64,000 nucleotides of DNA from Pseudomonas laurylsulfativorans. GTDB taxonomy: Bacteria; Pseudomonadota; Gammaproteobacteria; Pseudomonadales; Pseudomonadaceae. The position numbers were made by a program, and so were the translations under genes. Of the stretch, positions 63,281-64,000 are shown piece by piece (position 1 is the stretch's first letter; every line of letters begins with the position of its first letter). The notes under the pieces are model-generated. The model worked only from the letters and a program-made list of their open reading frames with translations, had not been told where the DNA came from and ran no database searches. The stretch covers positions 372,001 through 436,000 of the forward strand of contig NZ_MUJK01000004.1 in assembly GCF_002906155.1 (NCBI RefSeq), written 5' to 3'.

Positions 63281-64000
63281 ATGATGACGAGAGACGGGTC
63301 TCTGGTTGCGGCAGTGCCTGCTGCAGTGCTGTTGCCGAAAAACCGCTGGCTGACACCGACGCTGCAAAGCATCGCCCTGATGCTGTTGCTAAGTGGCATG
63401 ACGCTGGGCGAATGGTCGCTCTACCTTGGCCTGCCCCTGGCCGTATTGATTATCTGGCTGCCTCGTCTGCGTTCGCGCGCGACCCTGCAGGCTGCTTGCC
63501 CCGACAACCCCGATGCCATCGGCGCGTTGACTCGCGATCTTTCCTACACCACCAGCCATAATGCGCTGTCGGCCGCTGGCGTGGCGTTTTCGGTTCGGCA
63601 AGTGGCGGACAAACTGCAATCACAGCTCACGGCGGCGGCACAGATCGTCAGCAATGCCGAGGTGATGATCACCACCGAGCAGGCCACCTCGACGCTCAGC
63701 CGCCAGGCGCTCAGTGCCGCCAGTGAGGCTCATCAAAGTGGCGCGGTCGGGCGTACGGAGCTGATCGAGTCCATCGCGCGCATGCATCAGCTCAGCCGGC
63801 GCGCCAGTAACAGCCGTGAACTGATCGAAGCCTTGAGCGTGCGCAGCGATGATATCCAGCGCGTGACCCTGGTGATTCAGTCCATTGCCAGCCAGACCAA
63901 CCTGTTGGCGTTGAACGCAGCCATTGAAGCGGCGCGGGCGGGGGAGCACGGTCGCGGGTTTGCAGTGGTGGCCGACGAAGTTCGCGGGCTCGCCGCACGC
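63281..64000 (+). CDS. Methyl-accepting chemotaxis protein (3' end cut)
   Basis: The frame is open from ATG 63281 to the window end, 240 codons. A short N-terminus is followed by two close hydrophobic segments ([17 protein letters not shown] and [14 protein letters not shown]). The signalling helices with [39 protein letters not shown] mark the hairpin tip that contacts CheA/CheW. There is no periplasmic ligand domain between the two membrane segments, so sensing must be intracellular or membrane-based. The C-terminus lies outside the window. Confidence 0.85.
   Translation, partial: MMTRDGSLVAAVPAAVLLPKNRWLTPTLQSIALMLLLSGMTLGEWSLYLGLPLAVLIIWLPRLRSRATLQAACPDNPDAIGALTRDLSYTTSHNALSAAGVAFSVRQVADKLQSQLTAAAQIVSNAEVMITTEQATSTLSRQALSAASEAHQSGAVGRTELIESIARMHQLSRRASNSRELIEALSVRSDDIQRVTLVIQSIASQTNLLALNAAIEAARAGEHGRGFAVVADEVRGLAAR

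Overview
The window looks like chromosomal DNA of a fluorescent-group Pseudomonas. It is GC-rich, the proteins read as Pseudomonas families (FecI/FecR/TonB signalling, DUF2388, a DksA2-type protein, MHS transporters), and the intergenic spaces carry many Pseudomonas REP/REPIN palindromes built on GTAGGAGCGAGC or GTAGGAGCCGGC cores. It is an accessory-rich stretch with few housekeeping genes and no rRNA or tRNA that I could see.

Layout. 1-4.0 kb: the 3' part of a class 3 lipase, probably a type VI secretion effector, with a tandemly duplicated lipoprotein (candidate immunity). 4.2-5.3 kb: a RES/Xre toxin-antitoxin pair with a palindromic operator. 5.3-7.2 kb: a decayed zone with gene tails, a 44-residue small ORF and an orphan PchB-like chorismate mutase/isochorismate lyase. 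7.3-23.4 kb: two nearly identical large multicopper oxidases, both on the minus strand. They bracket a 1270-residue RTX-type repeat protein, a MATE exporter, a phosphoribosyltransferase, a YceI protein and a six-unit tandem REPIN array. 23.7-28.6 kb: an acetyltransferase, then a Fur-boxed sigma/anti-sigma/TonB receptor signalling operon. 28.7-30 kb: a hotdog protein and a divergent TetR regulator around a long palindrome.

30-33.5 kb: a DmpA-type peptidase, a PotF-like periplasmic binding protein and a divergent LuxR-type regulator. 33.5-34.8 kb: an IS110-family element inserted inside a REPIN. Its upstream non-coding end can be folded as a bridge RNA whose loop matches the insertion flanks. 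34.8-40.1 kb: a LysR regulator divergent from an amidohydrolase, a C45 acyltransferase-like hydrolase and an MHS transporter. 41.2-43 kb: a membrane cytochrome b, a Tat-exported molybdopterin oxidoreductase and a methionine-rich periplasmic repeat protein, resembling the YedZ1/YedY1/MrpX oxidative-chlorine defence set. 43.3-47.9 kb: a formaldehyde-activating-enzyme homologue, an aldo/keto reductase, an aldehyde dehydrogenase and an MFS carrier, with a LysR gene downstream.

49-64 kb: stand-alone receiver, HAD phosphatase, ICMT-like membrane protein, a dead serine/threonine dehydratase, DUF2388, an L-2-hydroxyglutarate-oxidase-like flavoprotein, a DinB protein, a LysR gene divergent from an AKR/SDR/SRPBCC operon, a two-component system, a cysteine-rich secreted protein, a membrane protein followed by a 24-residue microprotein, a glutathione transferase, a DksA2-like protein and a chemoreceptor cut by the window end.

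Most informative parts: the IS110/REPIN guide match, the formaldehyde-activating-enzyme operon, the YedYZ/methionine-rich set, the tandem REPIN array, the lipase immunity duplication and the paired multicopper oxidases. All family names come from reading motifs; no database search was run.
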